Shown piece by piece: positions 25,066 to 38,652 of a stretch of 64,000 nucleotides of DNA. The position numbers were made by a program, and so were the translations under genes. Below the pieces are notes generated by a model. The model was not told the origin of the DNA and ran no database searches. It saw only the letters and a program-made list of their open reading frames with translations. Location of the stretch: NCBI GenBank assembly GCA_028829895.1, contig CM054181.1, forward strand, positions 15,780,001 through 15,844,000. Direction: 5' to 3'. Source of the DNA: Sinotaia quadrata (taxonomy: Eukaryota > Mollusca > Gastropoda > Architaenioglossa > Viviparidae). Within the stretch, counting starts at the first letter, position 1. Each line of letters opens with the position of its first letter.

Positions 25066-26607
25066 AATGATAGAGACAACAAAAACGATTCAGTTTGTAT
25101 CAGCATGTAAATGTTTAATACACAAATGAGTGACGAGAAATTCTGATTGTAATATTTATATTAATACTTTATTTTGTATTTTGTTGTTCCCAAGCTGAGA
25201 AACAGAAATATATTGTGCTTACACGTGACTAGAACAACTAATTCAAAGACCTTTTAGTGTGAATGCACAGAATAATTATTATATCTTTTTACTTTGATAA
25301 GGAGTCTGCTTGTCCCAGATGCTAGTGTATATAATATATAGGAACCCTACATTCAGCTGTATTTTATTTTGAACAAACTACTTTCCCCCCACCACAGTTT
25401 ATGTTATATAGGAACCCTACATTCAGCTGTATTTTATGTTGAACAAATTGTTCAATTCGATATGTGATCCCTGTTTTAACTGTACATCTTTACGTTTATT
25501 TTTAATGTAGGTTATCGCTTTTGCGCTTGATGAACTTGATTAACTAGGGGGAAGTCACTCAAGAAGAAACAACTTCCAACAATGTACACTCAACGTGCAT
25601 ATAGTCGTGAGCGCTGTGCGAGCGTTTCCGACAATATGATACAATGGTTTCGAGCTAATCTAATACTAAAATCATATCTGAAAGTGGATGAAACATTTAT
25701 TGTAGCCTAAATATCGTCTTTCTGTCAGCAGCCAGCACTAGCGACCAAGCGGGGATCATAGTGAACAGAGAGAGAAGTAGTACAAACCAAATTTTGCACA
25801 CGACACAACACATTTGTGAGCCCACGGATCTGTTATTACTTTATTAACAAAGTGAAAGTTTTATTTCATTATATACCTATAAGAATTATTCTTCTCTTGT
25901 GTGATTATGTTGCTATATGGTTTGGATTACTGTTATCATCACACAAAACAACAGCCGTTACTAAAAGGAGCAATGCTAAAGGATGAGAAACTCTCTACAA
26001 TCTCTGTTTAACGGCATCAAAAATTAAATCAGTGTTTTGTCAGAGAAGTGCACTTTGTAGGAAATTAAGACATCAAAATGAAAAAGATTATCCGGGGTGT
26101 GTGATGGTGGTGGTGGTGGGGGAGAAGTAGCCTTTGAAAGATGAGTTCGTACATATTTATGTAGCGGAATCTGCCTTCATAGCCGGGGTTAGCCTTGTTT
26201 TAATACCCCAAGCGCTCCTTTTACGCTAAGGATTCTTCTTACAATTGCCTCTGCATTTCCAAATGTGTTGCCGCATGTTCCTCCATGACGTGTCCCTGCT
26301 GCAGACGTAATACCGTGACGTGTTCCTGCTGCAGACGTAATGCCGTACGTGTTTCTCCCGTGAGGCGTAGCTACGATGGAGGGAGTAAACTGCTTGTTCC
26401 CTAAGCACTTATTTTTTTTTATTTCTAAGTGTTTGTCTGGCCGAGGAAAGGTGATTCCTCCAAAATATGTCTTTCCTTCATTGGAGGAAATTTCCATTGA
26501 ACGTACAGATCTGTTGTATTGCTCACAACATGTAACTGATTAGTGACTATGACCACCACCCATCCAAAGAAATCAAGGCGAATAGTTCTCCATAAAATAA
26601 GTAAATG
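25066..26607. other. Intronic DNA with small local duplications
   Basis: No gene is supported. Two short duplications are visible: a roughly 45-bp segment containing taggaaccctacattcagct near 25340 and again near 25410, and a roughly 30-bp segment containing cctgctgcagacgtaat near 26290 and 26325. Confidence 0.5.
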
Positions 26608-26800
26608 CATTTCAATCATTCCTTGCTTAGCACTCTCAAGATGTCTAGTATCGTGTACAAATATGTAGGCGCATTCCAATCATTCCTTGCTTAGCACTCT
26701 CAAGACGCCTAGTGTCATGTACAAATATGTAGGCGCATTCCAATCATTCCTTGCCGAGCACGCTCAAGACATCTAGGTGTCACGTACAAATATGCGTCTA
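26608..26800. repeat. Minisatellite, unit about 64 bp, 3 copies
   Basis: Three copies contain caatcattccttgcttagca and gtacaaatatgtaggcgc, the third more diverged. Confidence 0.9.
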
Positions 26801-27284
26801 CTTGTTACATACAAATAAGTAGATGAACTGAACTAGTTACATGTACCTATTTAAAATAAAATACTATGAGGAAAAACACAATTCCAATATTCACTACACC
26901 TATGTACGTGTTTAGCGATTTTCTAAATCACTTCAAGAGGCAAACAATTATGACAATAAAGAGTGCCATCGTCAAGTGCTCTTCTGGGGTGTCCAGTCTG
27001 CGAACGGAGGTTTCCTGGTTTAGGCAAAGACGTCGTTTCCAGACAGTCCGTGTTTACAGCATTATGGTAACGCATCTCGGGGCACTTGCTAGTGCATCAC
27101 TTTTTGGTAGGCCTCTCTGGATTTTTAGATACCGAGACACTCACTGTGGAGCGGAACTTGCATCCGTGCATTGGACCTAAGTCTGCCAGTTTCTCTGGGT
27201 TTTTGGTACCGAGGCATTCTCTGGAGCTACGGAAGGTGGGCCAGTTGTTTGTGGGGCGAATTTGCATCCGAGCTTTGGGCCTTT

Positions 27285-27500
27285 GAGTCTGGCAGGTTAT
27301 GACTTATATCCGTGCTGTGGGCCCATGAGTCTACCAGGTTAAGATTTACATCCGTGCTATGGGCCCATGAGTCTACCAAGTTAAGATTTACATCCGTGCT
27401 ATGGGTCCATGAGTCCACCAGGTTAAGATTTACATCCGTGCTATGGGCCCATGAGTCTACCAGGTTAAGATTTACATCCGTGCTATGGGCGGCCACAGCT
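27285..27500. repeat. 42-bp minisatellite, about 5 copies
   Basis: Units contain aggttaagatttacatccgt and gctatgggcccatgagtc. More diverged relatives extend to about 27080 and 27600. The 42-bp period produces a 117-codon minus-strand frame with 14-residue repeats, considered an artefact of the array. Confidence 0.95.
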
Positions 27501-27899
27501 GCGAAGTCGGAATATGCTTGTAAGCACTGGGCCTCTATGCCTACCAGGTTGGAACTTGCATCTATGCTCTGGGCATTCAAATCTGCCAGGTCGACTGACG
27601 ATTTTCACAATATCCTTAGTCGAATTTTTCATGGCCATTGAATATTTATGTAAATGATCAGCATTCATAAATACTGACAGGAGAGAAGGAAAAAAACACT
27701 AATAAAATCAATCGTAATACATGATATATAGATGAATTAATGAAAAGAAAAATAATACTAATACAAAGAGAAGAATAATTAAGGAATCAAACAAGTGATA
27801 ATAACAGAAAAATATTAAAAAGAAAATATCACTAATAACAATAGAAGAATAATAAAGAAGAAAAAAATCACTAAAAACGATCAAAGAATTATTAAGAAG

Positions 27900-29190
27900 A
27901 GGACACTAATAGCAAAAGAAAAATTATTGAGACAATGATTACTAGCAACTAGAGAAGAATTATTAAGAAGACAAAGACACTACTAACAATAGAAGAATTA
28001 TAATAACAAGGATACTACTAACAATAGAAGAATTACTAACAACAAGGATACTACTAACGATAGAAGAATTACTAACAATCCAAGGATATTACTAACGATA
28101 GAAGAATTATTAACAACACAAAGATACTACTAACGATAGAGGAATTATTAAGAAGATAAAGACATTACTAATGATAGAAGAATTATTAACGACACAAGGA
28201 TACTACTAACGATAGAAGAATTATTATCAACACAAAGATACTACAAACGATATAAGAATTATTAAGAAGATAAAGACACTACTAATGATAGAAGAATTTT
28301 AACAACACAAAGATACTACTAACGGTAGAAGAATTATTAAGAAGATAAAGACACTACTAACGATAGAAGAATTATTAACAACACAAGGATACTACTAATG
28401 ATAGAAGAATTATTAATAACACAAGGATACTACTAACGGCAGAAGAATTATTAAGAAGACAAACACACTACTAACGATGGAAGAATTATTAACTACACAA
28501 GGATACTACTAACGGTAGAAGAATTATTAAGAAGACAAAGACACTACTAATGATAGAAGAATTATTAACGACACAAAGACACTACTAATGATAGAAGAAT
28601 TATTAACAACACAAGGATACTACTAACAATAGAATTATTAATAACACAAGGATACTACTAACGGCAGAAGAATTATTAAGAAGACAAACACACTACTAAC
28701 GATGGAAGAATTATTAACTACACAAGGATACTACTAACGGTAGAAGAATTATTAAGAAGACAAAGACACTACTAATGATAGAAGAATTATTAACAACACA
28801 AGGATACTACTAACAACAGAATTATTAATAACACAAGGATACTACTAACGGCAGAAGAATTATTAAGAAGACAAACACACTACTAACGATGGAAGAATTA
28901 TTAACTACACAAGGATACTACTAACGGTAGAAGAATTATTAAGAAGACAAAGACACTACTAATGATAGAAGAATTATTAACAACACAAGGATACTACTAA
29001 CAAGAGAATTATTAAGAACACAAGGATACTACTAACGATAGAAGAATTATTAACAACGCAAGGATACAACTAACGATAGATTATTAACAACACAATAGAA
29101 GAATTATTAAGACAAAGATACTACTAGCAAAGAAGAATTAGTAAGAAGATAAGGACACTACTAGCAAAAGAATAATTATGAAGAAGATTA
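27900..29190. repeat. Large AT-rich satellite, basic unit about 38 bp
   Basis: More than 25 tandem units are built on agaagaattattaacaaca and aaggatactactaacgat. A variant containing attaagaagacaaagacac alternates with the standard unit, giving longer higher-order repeats in places (compare 28430-28560, 28640-28760 and 28840-28960). Diverged copies continue to the left from about 27700. Confidence 0.95.
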
Positions 29191-29256
29191 AGACATTACA
29201 AACAATTGAACATAGGCAGCTTCTTGAGAGGAAAAAGACACTAAAAGCAATGAAAG

Positions 29257-30821
29257 TGTGGCGGAGTAAATTTGCCTATCCCTATTTCTGAACTTGATTG
29301 TTATATAAATTGTTAAATGCCAAAGTGACCCGACCTTGGACACTGATATTTATAAGTGTCAGATTTGGAAGTAAACAACTCAGGCTAGAAATTGCTGATG
29401 TACTCCAAACCAGTTCCAACTGGATGAGTAGTTTTTATTATCCAATGATTAAGATTTACAAGAATGAGAACAGCCAGTGGGTTGAGATAACAAGTTTACC
29501 TGTTGTAAAGAAATCTACTGTCTAGACACTTTGAATTTGGAATGGCAAGAAGTCTTGACATGAAAGTCAGCTGTTAGATTAATGGTGAGTTAACTGACTG
29601 ATTGAGAATGGACTTAGAAATATTTCATTAATTTTTGCTATTGATATGTTATACAAAAAGCACGTGAAAGATTATTGCAGCTTCACCTAGACAAAGTTGC
29701 ATAGAAACTATTATTGCTTATGTCTAATAATTCCATTTCTGATCTCTAATAACAACTATCCTGTGATTCGTATTGACTAAAAAAAAAATTCACAACAGAC
29801 ACAAACCTGAGCAGTCAAAGAAAACAGCAACCAAACACAGTAACATAGAACAACACTACCCTCCTTGAATGCCAGAGTAAGAAGGAAGGCCCCACAGGAA
29901 CTCTACAGAAACTGAGAACATCAAGAAGATGAAACGTTTCTACGCAATTCCTGTGGGGAAAAGAAGTCAACGTAAAGAAGAAGAAATGTTTGTCTTTAAT
30001 GTTGTGGAAGAGAGAAAACGTTTACAGTGCCCGCATTTCCGCCAAGGGAGAGAGCTAAGTGAAGTTCTGGAGAATTCTTAATAACATTAAGTAAGGTTAT
30101 CATCACTTGTAATTAGTTATGGGTGATTATTTAATAATAATAATGAACACTATTAACTAGGTCAGTAGGTGGCATCGGTATGAAGGGCAGCACATGGAAT
30201 TGACAGTAATAATGTAAAACTTATGGCTTTGTTAGGAAAAGCGTGTGAAAAGACTACTGTGACTTCGCCTATACAAGGTTACATAGAAACTATTATTCCT
30301 TAATAATTCCATTTCTGTTCTCTGATAAGAACTATCATGTGATTTGTGTATTGACACTAATCTATTAAATTGTGTTAGGATATAAGACTGTATAGATATT
30401 AAAATCATTCAAACATGGTTTCACAGAAATACTTATGTCACTTAATCTTTATCATTGCATTTGTTATATGTGTAGTTGATTGTTGATTTAATAAATTCAT
30501 TGACCTTCTTACACATATTGATAACCTTATGTTGGAGAAGAACCTGGGTGATTGGTGCTCAATAAATATAGATTAAAAGACGGATTTATCTTCTCCTTTA
30601 GTAAGACGTTTTCTACCTATGGTAATATTGTGACGGAAATGTTTGTCTTTAATGTGGTGGAAGAGAGAAAACGTTAACAGCGCCCTAATATCCGCCAAAG
30701 AAAGACGTTGAGTTTGCTGGAGAATTATTAACATAAATTAAGATTCTCACCAACTGTAATTAGTTATGGGTGATTAAGTAATAAATATAATAAACATTAA
30801 CTAGGTGGCGTTGGCGTCACA
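29257..30821 (+). mobile_element. Dispersed repeat R1, rearranged copy 2
   Basis: It has the same left end (TGTGGCGGAGTAAATTTGCC) and right end (GGCGTCACA) as copy 1. It is rearranged inside: the right third appears twice (about 29640-30180 and 30230-30821). A segment at about 29781-29988 that is absent from copy 1 starts with an A-run and contains a short inverted repeat (ccccacaggaa ... ttcctgtgggg). It lies inside the proposed intron of receptor B. Confidence 0.75.
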
Positions 30822-30834
30822 CGAATTAATTAAA

Positions 30835-31260
30835 AAATATTAAAATACTAATAACAATTAACAGAATAAAAAAAGGCGAATTAAGAAAACATATTAAGAC
30901 ACTATGACACTTAAAAAAAACCCCGAATTATTAAGAAAACAAACAGTAGTCGATAGACGAATTAACAAAGAACGTTATTATATTAATAACAGTAGAAAAA
31001 AAGGCGAATTAAGAAATCATACCAGGGCATTAATAGCGGTCAAGAAAAACGAATAAAATACAGTTCCAAGACAGTAATAACAGTAGAAAAACGGTGAATG
31101 AAGAAAACATATCAATACATTAATAACAGGAGAAAAATGACGAATTAAGACAACATACCAAGACTAAGAACAGTAGAAAAATCGAATTATTAAGAAAACA
31201 CACAAAAAACTTTAATAACAGTAAACAAAAGGCAGATTAAGAAACAAAATAAAATAAAAT
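30835..31260. repeat. Degenerate AT-rich satellite
   Basis: Irregular units of about 40-60 bases recur with motifs such as aacagtagaaaaa and gaattaagaaaacata. Divergence is high, so the unit length is uncertain. Confidence 0.6.
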
Positions 31261-32523
31261 AAATCGACAACATAAAATAAAATTTACATCTGAAATTATT
31301 TAGTCAAAAGCAGCACATCCTAGAATGATTATTTTAACGAAAAATATTATTACGCACAGTGATGATTTTGAAGAAGAGTATTATGACGCAGATTGACGAG
31401 TTTGAGGAAGAGTGATTATTTTGTAGAGTGAGGTTTCTGATTTGGAAGAAAAGATATATGTAACACTGATATTGAGGCACTCAGAGTGTTAAGTGTCGTG
31501 TGCAAACTTTTGTCTGTATTAAACATGTAGCTTTGTTACTCTGGAAGCTTTAGGGCTCTTTTACTTAATTCGGGCTCAGATAAAAAATCTCTCACAAAGG
31601 GATAATAAAAGAAAAAGAACATGTCAAGTGTAAAATATTAATGCTAACAGCAAATTAATGTAAGTGAACGAATAAAATGCAATGTTAAACGAAGTGACGT
31701 CACATGTCGTAGGAGTGCTAATGTAGACAACGCAACAAAGTAATCAAAGATTGGATGAAATTGATTTTCTTACGTTCGGACTAAAAGGGGAATTTGGTTA
31801 AGATGAATGGGTGGAAATAAAATTGGGGGGAAACAACATACACTTCCTCACAACTATTAACTCTATAACTATTTACATAAAGAGGTATCTTAAATCAAAC
31901 ATATCACAAACACACACGTAACAAACGCACACAGTACATTCAGAGTAAACGCATATATACACCTGCAACATGATTGAAACAAGAAATTGTGCACGACACA
32001 CCTAAGACGTCTGGTCATTAAAATTCAGGAGGTAACTGCCCATAGGTAATAAGAAAATACGACAAGAATGCGCAATAGTCTGCTCATTGAATCTAAGCAA
32101 GCACGAAATTTGACCATCCACATTAAACATTGAACGAATGAGATCAAAGACTGCTGAGTACTTTAATTCATACTGGTTTTCATCTTAACGAAACCGAAGC
32201 TCAGAAAGACATACCTAAGTGAAATGGAAGCTGGGGCATCTTTTTGACCCAAAAGGCTACACACATACACAACCCCGAAATTGTGGACAATAATGCAAAC
32301 TTCTACCAGCGGTGTATAGTTCGGTCACAGGAATAATAAAGGAGGTAATAGCAAAGATAAAACATAAGAATTCCTGCTTCTTGATGAGTTTTATTCTACG
32401 GAAACGTATATGCTTATTTTGGGTAAGGATTATTTAAAACTTTGGGCATAAGTAAAAGAAAGAAAGAAAGAAAGAAAGCACTCAGAACCAAGCAAACAAA
32501 TAAGATTTGCCTAGAGTGATTAC
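31261..32523. other. Intronic DNA next to receptor exon B
   Basis: No gene is supported. The first 110 bases downstream of the proposed donor keep the receptor frame open by chance to 32414. Confidence 0.5.
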
Positions 32524-33406
32524 CCTTATACTTGCCACAAGTGATGATCTTCATCACACCATTATGGAGATCTATGTTACCGTAAGCGTAGAGAAAGGGG
32601 CTGACGAAGGACCTTATATGACTTAGCACAAAGAATGCACCCAAAATTGGATAAGACATACTTTTGCTCTTTCCTATGAAGTAATAGACGGCGATGGTTA
32701 TATCAATTGGACTCCAACACACCACGTACACCAGAACGATGTAAGCAAGAGTTCTCACCTCCCTTTTAAACTGGCGATTCTCTATCTGATCATCGAATGG
32801 TAGCTGCTCTATAGTGAGCTTGATCTCTTGCCGGATTTTTTGTAAAGTTTTTCTTAAAAGAAACACCAGGATAAACAGTGGTATGCCATTAACTATTAAG
32901 ATGAACACAAACACCATGTAGTAGGTGTCAATTACATTCACGAAACTGCACTCTGTAAACTCTTCGTCTGGTTCCGTGTGCCACAAGAGTGGCATGAGTC
33001 CAATAGCGATTGCTACCACCCAGATGGTTACCAAGATATGGACACCTCGCTTTGACAAGAGTTGCTCATATCGTCCAGGCCACGTGATGGCAACAAAGCG
33101 ATCGAGAGACAAGGCTAGTAGGTTTAAAATTGTGATTCCTGACATAGTGGTAATGATAGAGTTGATCAGCACGCAGCCATAAAAATGATGCGGTAGACCC
33201 AAGAGGGTGAGTACTGAAACGGGTGGAATGGAAACACCCGCCAATAAGTCCACGTAGGCCATGTTGATGAGGAAGGAGTTTTGTACCACGTGGAGACTTG
33301 GGGTGCGATTGTAGGCTAATATCACAACGCCATTGGTCACTATCGACAAAATCCCGGTTAGGATCTCGCCACTCATGTACAAAACACCTCCAGTGCTCAC
33401 GTTCAT
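32524..33406 (-). CDS. Receptor B: adenosine-receptor-like class A GPCR, 7TM exon
   Basis: A seven-helix receptor exon of 294 codons plus one base. The N-terminus has a glycosylation sequon (N2-V-S). Landmarks are E14 (1.39), T24-N25 (N1.50), D53 (2.50), C78 at TM3, D102-R103-F104, loop-2 ECSF with the Cys-x-Phe pair, a standard CWSP toggle in TM6, and LSH at 261-263. TM7 has S269-P-F-L-Y where Asn of NPxxY is expected. Asn 6.55, a main adenosine contact, is replaced by Ile. The frame runs on to 32414, but the donor AAG-G|GTAATC after CGKYK at 32524/32523 matches the junction in the other three genes, so those extra codons are probably intron. The tail may be supplied by 21977-22170. The start codon overlaps the first bases of a 60-bp minisatellite. 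Confidence 0.88.
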
Positions 33407-33645
33407 TCCAGTTCTTGAGAAGAGCCAGTAGAATTTGAGTCTTTTTAATGACTATTTCGTGTGAATTCCAGTTCTTTCATTAGAGCCAGTAGAATTTGAG
33501 TCTTTTCAATGACTATTTCGTGTGAATTCCAGTTCTTCAGAAGAGTCAGTAGAATATGAGTCTTTTCAATGACTATTTCATGTGAATCCAGTTCTTCAGA
33601 AGAGTCAGTGGAATCTGAGTCTTTTTAATGACTATTTTGTGCGAA
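33405..33645. repeat. 60-bp minisatellite at the start codon of receptor B
   Basis: Four copies of a roughly 60-bp unit (attccagttctt, gccagtagaatttgagtc, aatgactatttcgtgtg). The first copy begins at 33405, inside the complement of the receptor ATG (33404-33406), so the array occupies the immediate 5' leader or proximal promoter. Confidence 0.95.
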
Positions 33646-36600
33646 TGTGTCCTCGGGTGTTTTTGGACATACTTTTATAATCTGCATACATGCAATTTGT
33701 ATCAAAAATTGCAATAAATAATATTTCCTCTTAAAACGGACTTTAATTGTTCAATTCAAGGAATAGGCATTTCAAATCTAAACTGCATCACATTCTATTT
33801 ATGTTGGTTTTTTTTCTTTAGGAAACTAATTGCTATCCCATATCGTTTTTGTTGTTCGCACTTTGCAACAGGTGTCTAAAATTCATTTTCCAGTTTTGTA
33901 TTTTTAAATAAATAATTATCTTCAGTTCAATGTTTTCTAGCAGCACAAACCATTAGTAAATTTAAAATAAAAAATGTTTGCCAATTCTCACTATGGTCTG
34001 GAAACGTCTTCCTTTTTAGGTTTTCTTGTAGATCTACCTTAGTTGGGTTTGATCTATATCTGCGTTGAATTTCACTTTCTGGAGAAGTGCAAATAAATGA
34101 AATTGTACATCTAACGACGTGCACATGCTCCTTGAGGTGGTCTAGTTTGAAGTGTCTGATACAGACTTCATTAGCACTGTCGTGTCTGGCACCAGAACAA
34201 GGAAAGGTTCACGAGACTGACGCTGTTGCGGTGATGTAATGTTCCAGCATTTCCTCAGTCGGAGTTCGTTCCGCACAGTTCCTGGCAGGAACAAAAGGTC
34301 GTGAGAAAGTTTTGTATTACAAGCATCAATAAATATCTGTCAAGTACAGAAATAAGATTGTTAAAGCAATGAAGCAGTCTTTTGGGAATGTAACTTTATT
34401 GTTAAAAACATAAAAAAATTCTCACCACAGCACGGAAGACCCACAATAAATCCATAAATAAAAATACATAATTAAAACATTAAAAATTCATTATATAAAT
34501 TACGAAAACGATGATGATTATAAATAATTAGGGTAAATGACATAATTAAGATATTTGGAACGTTTATTGTTCTGCATATAAGAAAAAAACAGCCAAATGT
34601 TCATTCAATTGCATGTATTCTAGTGGTCACTTTTCCTGAAAATGACTCGTGTTATTTTGTTGTTGTTGCATAATTAGAAACACTAATTAAATAATCATTT
34701 AAAAACATCCCATGAAAATACACACAATTACATAGGCAAAGTTCAGAAGCACAGGAATAAATTGGTTTTCCTATAAATAAAGTTCGATATACTCCTCTCT
34801 ACTTGAAACACGAAGGCACTTACACGTTACCTTCTCATAAGTCATCATTATCTTTTCTTTTAAAATCTAAATTCAAGTCTAAATTCGCCACTCCCCGCCT
34901 CTCACAAGTCGTAAATCTGTGTTTTGTCAAAGGACATTATGCTCAGTGATGATATATAAAGTAAAAGGGTATAAAATAAATATTTTACTTTTCCTGTTGA
35001 ACTATAATCATGTAAAATATTTTAATATACTTCCAATGCTTGAATATAATCGTGCTTCAGATTATGAATCTATCACAAGCTAAATTGAAGTATGGAGACC
35101 TGTATATATAACTTAAGTTGAATATGTGAGATCCCGAAATATTCCGTTATTAATTACTATTTCAGTAAGTGGAATATACCATCTTCCGTAAGTAATTTTA
35201 TGTCAATGTACGCTACATGTTTCTATTGCCGTTTGAAAAATAAAAGAAATCTAACAAACACAGACATATCTAAGAATCTCAAATGTCATGTAAATAAGAG
35301 AAATAATGCTTTCAACGAAAAGGCCATAAGTCCGATTCTCCGCACCTGTTCTCCAAATCGACAGGGTATGTCAACTCAGAATTAAATAATAAAGCAGACT
35401 TTGTAATCTTTTCGTGATAATATGAAGATCTACGTGACAGCTAGCCACTGCAAATAATGCAGTCCTAATAGTTAATAGATTTACGTGTAGCGATACTTAC
35501 AGTTGCCAAAGCCAAAACGTTGACTTTCTGACTACGGGTAACTTAGAGTTCTTTGATGCCTTTATCACTAGTGGTATGTGGGACATTTCTCACAGACACA
35601 CCATCACTGTGGCGACCCACTTAGTGGAAAGGAAAAGCGTGCAATCCGTTTCATGGTATGCACGGGTCAAACTAAGTAGATAACTCTGAGCGAACAAAAT
35701 AGAGTGACTCTCCTTGTTTAAACTCAAGGTGGGAGTACTTCAGCAGTGTTTCTTTCATATTCACCGCATATACAATGACCACGCTTGGCATTTCGGGAAA
35801 ATATTTAACTGATCTAACATAATATTAGCAAATAAGTTCATATACAGCAGATTCCGGCTATCTTAATTTTTTTGATGATGATTTTGTAAACGATGTATAT
35901 CTTTAGGTTAACTTCTGATACTGTTGATAGTAACTGTTCGTTTGAGAAAATGTATTTTGTTTTAAGGTTAATTTTTAGAACATCGTTAAAACTTATCATT
36001 CAAGAACCAGAGTTCGTACAGAAGTGATACAAATATCAAAAGCCTCATTCAATAACCTTCCTTTACTCTGAAGAGGTGGATGTAAATGACAATTATTTTA
36101 ACGTTATTCTTTACATATATAAAGAAATGCGCGCACGCGCGCCTGTGGAGTGTGAGTGTTATATCTACATATTCTCCATTATCTCGAAAAAGCAAATTGT
36201 ATATACATTATTTCTCGAATGCTTACAAACAGTAATAAAATGCCTACACATTTTGGATGCAATAAAAATTCTTAAACCTAAATTTTGAATAAATACATTT
36301 TTAATGAGAGTTTTGTTTTTGTGCGTTTGGGTCTTTTTTATTTTTAAAGGAGGCCTATCTAGTATATTCTGCTTCTCTCTCTACAGGGGGCCTATCTAGT
36401 ACATTCTGCTTTTCTATACCATTTACCTCACTATCATAACAGTTCATCGCACTGTTACAAGAATGGTTATGTATGTGTGTGTGTGTCAATGCATTGTACA
36501 GTCAGGAAACTTTTGACATTCCATTCTTTCAGTCCACCTTTATATCAATAATGAAACTTTAACGCGAAGTACATTGTTGCTGATCGTAAATCTAATTCCA

Positions 36601-37074
36601 AATTAAATTAAAACAGTAATACAACATTTGCCAGATTGAACTGACTTGTTAGTAAAAATACTGTAAAAATGCATGCATATTTAATAGGACAATAGACAGA
36701 TATAATATATTAAGAGTCAGAAAATAATTACCAGCGATGAACTGTCATAGCTGATGGATAGAAAAAGTGATAAAAACGTTAGATCACACGCTACGATAGG
36801 CATTGAAAACACCACAAAGCCTTGCACAGGATTATGTTGCAGTCAGACTTGCTTAATGATTGTTTATTGTAAATTTCTGTTGAAGTTTGCAAATATGAAA
36901 CAGATTGCTGAATTGAGATTTAAGGCTAAAGGTTAATAATTATTTCTTATCCGTTCACTTACTTCATCTGTTAAAACATATTGTGTTGTAATATAGGTGT
37001 TCATTTACGTACTGTTTTAATTATTGGTGAGTATATACATCTGGGGTCTCCATAAATTGGTGAGTCTACTTCTA
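33646..37074. other. Intergenic DNA upstream of receptor B
   Basis: No gene is supported. A GC-richer patch at about 34160-34310 lies 750-900 bases upstream of receptor B and could be promoter or leader exon, but shows no decisive motif. The rest is AT-rich with short frames. Confidence 0.45.
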
Positions 37075-37260
37075 GAAATATATTTATTTTCTGTTGTAAC
37101 TAGGAACAGTCTTTATTGTCTGTTGTAACTAGAAACACAGTCTTTATTGTCTGTTGTAACTAGAAACACAGTCTTTATTTTCTGTTGTAACTAGAAACAG
37201 TCTTTATTGTCTGTTGTAACTAGAAACAGTCTTTATTTTCTGTTGTAACTAGAAACACAA
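37075..37260. repeat. Minisatellite, unit about 28-31 bp, 6 copies
   Basis: Six units of tctttattgtctgttgtaac followed by tagaaaca(ca)g, differing by a small indel. Confidence 0.93.
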
Positions 37261-38225
37261 AGTCTATCACTGAATAACAAATGCTTGGCTTTACACACCA
37301 TGGATACACATCCATAGGAAATTTCAAAAAGAAACTCTAAATGAAACGAAATTGTGCTTCCAAGGACTGTCGTCTGTGCGAAAATGCCATTACAAGTAGC
37401 ACTAAGCAACACGTAGTACATTTTCCTTTTTCAGTCTTTATATTTTCTCCGTACACAAGGAACGCACCAAGAATAAAAGTAATATTTATTAAATATATAA
37501 GAGAAAATACAAATATCATTTACAAAATACTAAACAATCGTACGTTCTAATAACACAGCCACACACAAATCGATAAGTAAATATGAACCAAATTGACTTT
37601 CTAACAACAGAGAGGTCTCAGACTAAGTGACTGCTAAAAGAGTGATGGTCCCCATGTTAATCGATTAAGAGTATCAAAAAGCTATAGTTCAGTTTAAGCC
37701 ATAAATCTTCGTTTGACCTGTTAAGGACTAAAAAAAATAAGATTCTTGATGTGTCTTCGTATGCTAACTAGAACCAGAAGTTTTCATTTATTTCAAAACA
37801 ACACAGTAATTTTAAATTTCCCTCATTTATTAAGATTTAACTTTATACAGAATTCTTGAAGCACAGTGATTATTTTATCGCTCAGTGTTTTATAATATCT
37901 CACTAGATTAACGTAAATATCAGAGTTGCACCTCCTTTTAATTTAAATTTGGCTAGTGATTTGTATGGTGGGACTGGGCCGTGCTGTTGATGGAAATTGT
38001 AGCCCAGGTTTGGAGATTGATGTAACAAGACACTGCCAGTCTTGCGACGGTAGTCCAAGTGGAGGTGGGTCGATTAGTGGATCTGTGCCGTAAGTAAAAG
38101 GTCAACCAGATGCTAAACCTAGTAACTCGGACACAGAAAACAGACTGATAGATCCACCACTTCCTCAAATGTAGGAGATCGATTCACCAAGGCAGTAATT
38201 GATGACATCATCAGCTTTGATTAGC

Positions 38226-38652
38226 ATGGCTGCTGATAAAAACGGATTTTCTGAGAACCCATTGCTAATAGACATGACATTGAGAGAATGTAAGCATTTA
38301 TTGAATGCTGTCAAAAACACGTTTGATAGTTGTCTCAAGACAACACAGCAGTGTGAAAAAGATAACTGCGAGTAAGTGTTTGGTGCAAGGGGAGACAAAT
38401 CTTCTAGACATGTCTAAGCACGATTGTTTTATAGAAGAGTAAGCGGACGAACGAGTGGAGATTATCGATGAGTGCCCTGTGAAGGAAAGGATACAAACAC
38501 AGATGAAATCTTTAGATGAAATCAGGCTGGATATTTGTGTGAATAAAGGAGGTGAATGAGGTGAACTTATCAAGCGAATTGTGAAAATTTTAGAAAACGA
38601 CAATAATATTTCTTTTATATTAAAAACTATTGAACCTAGAACAGAAATCTGA
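38226..38652 (+). pseudogene. Broken reading frame of unknown origin
   Basis: An ATG at 38226 opens a 49-codon frame with balanced composition (for example MTLRECKHLLNAVKN) that ends at TAA 38373-38375. A +1 frame then continues with similar quality to 38652, interrupted by two in-frame stops. The later part is charged and helical-looking (KERIQTQMKSLDEIRLD). A GTAAGT donor overlaps the first stop, but a splice to the next acceptor also meets a stop. The frameshift plus stops suggest a decayed gene or retroelement-derived frame. It lies in the segment present only in the left duplication copy. The family is not recognised. Confidence 0.35.
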
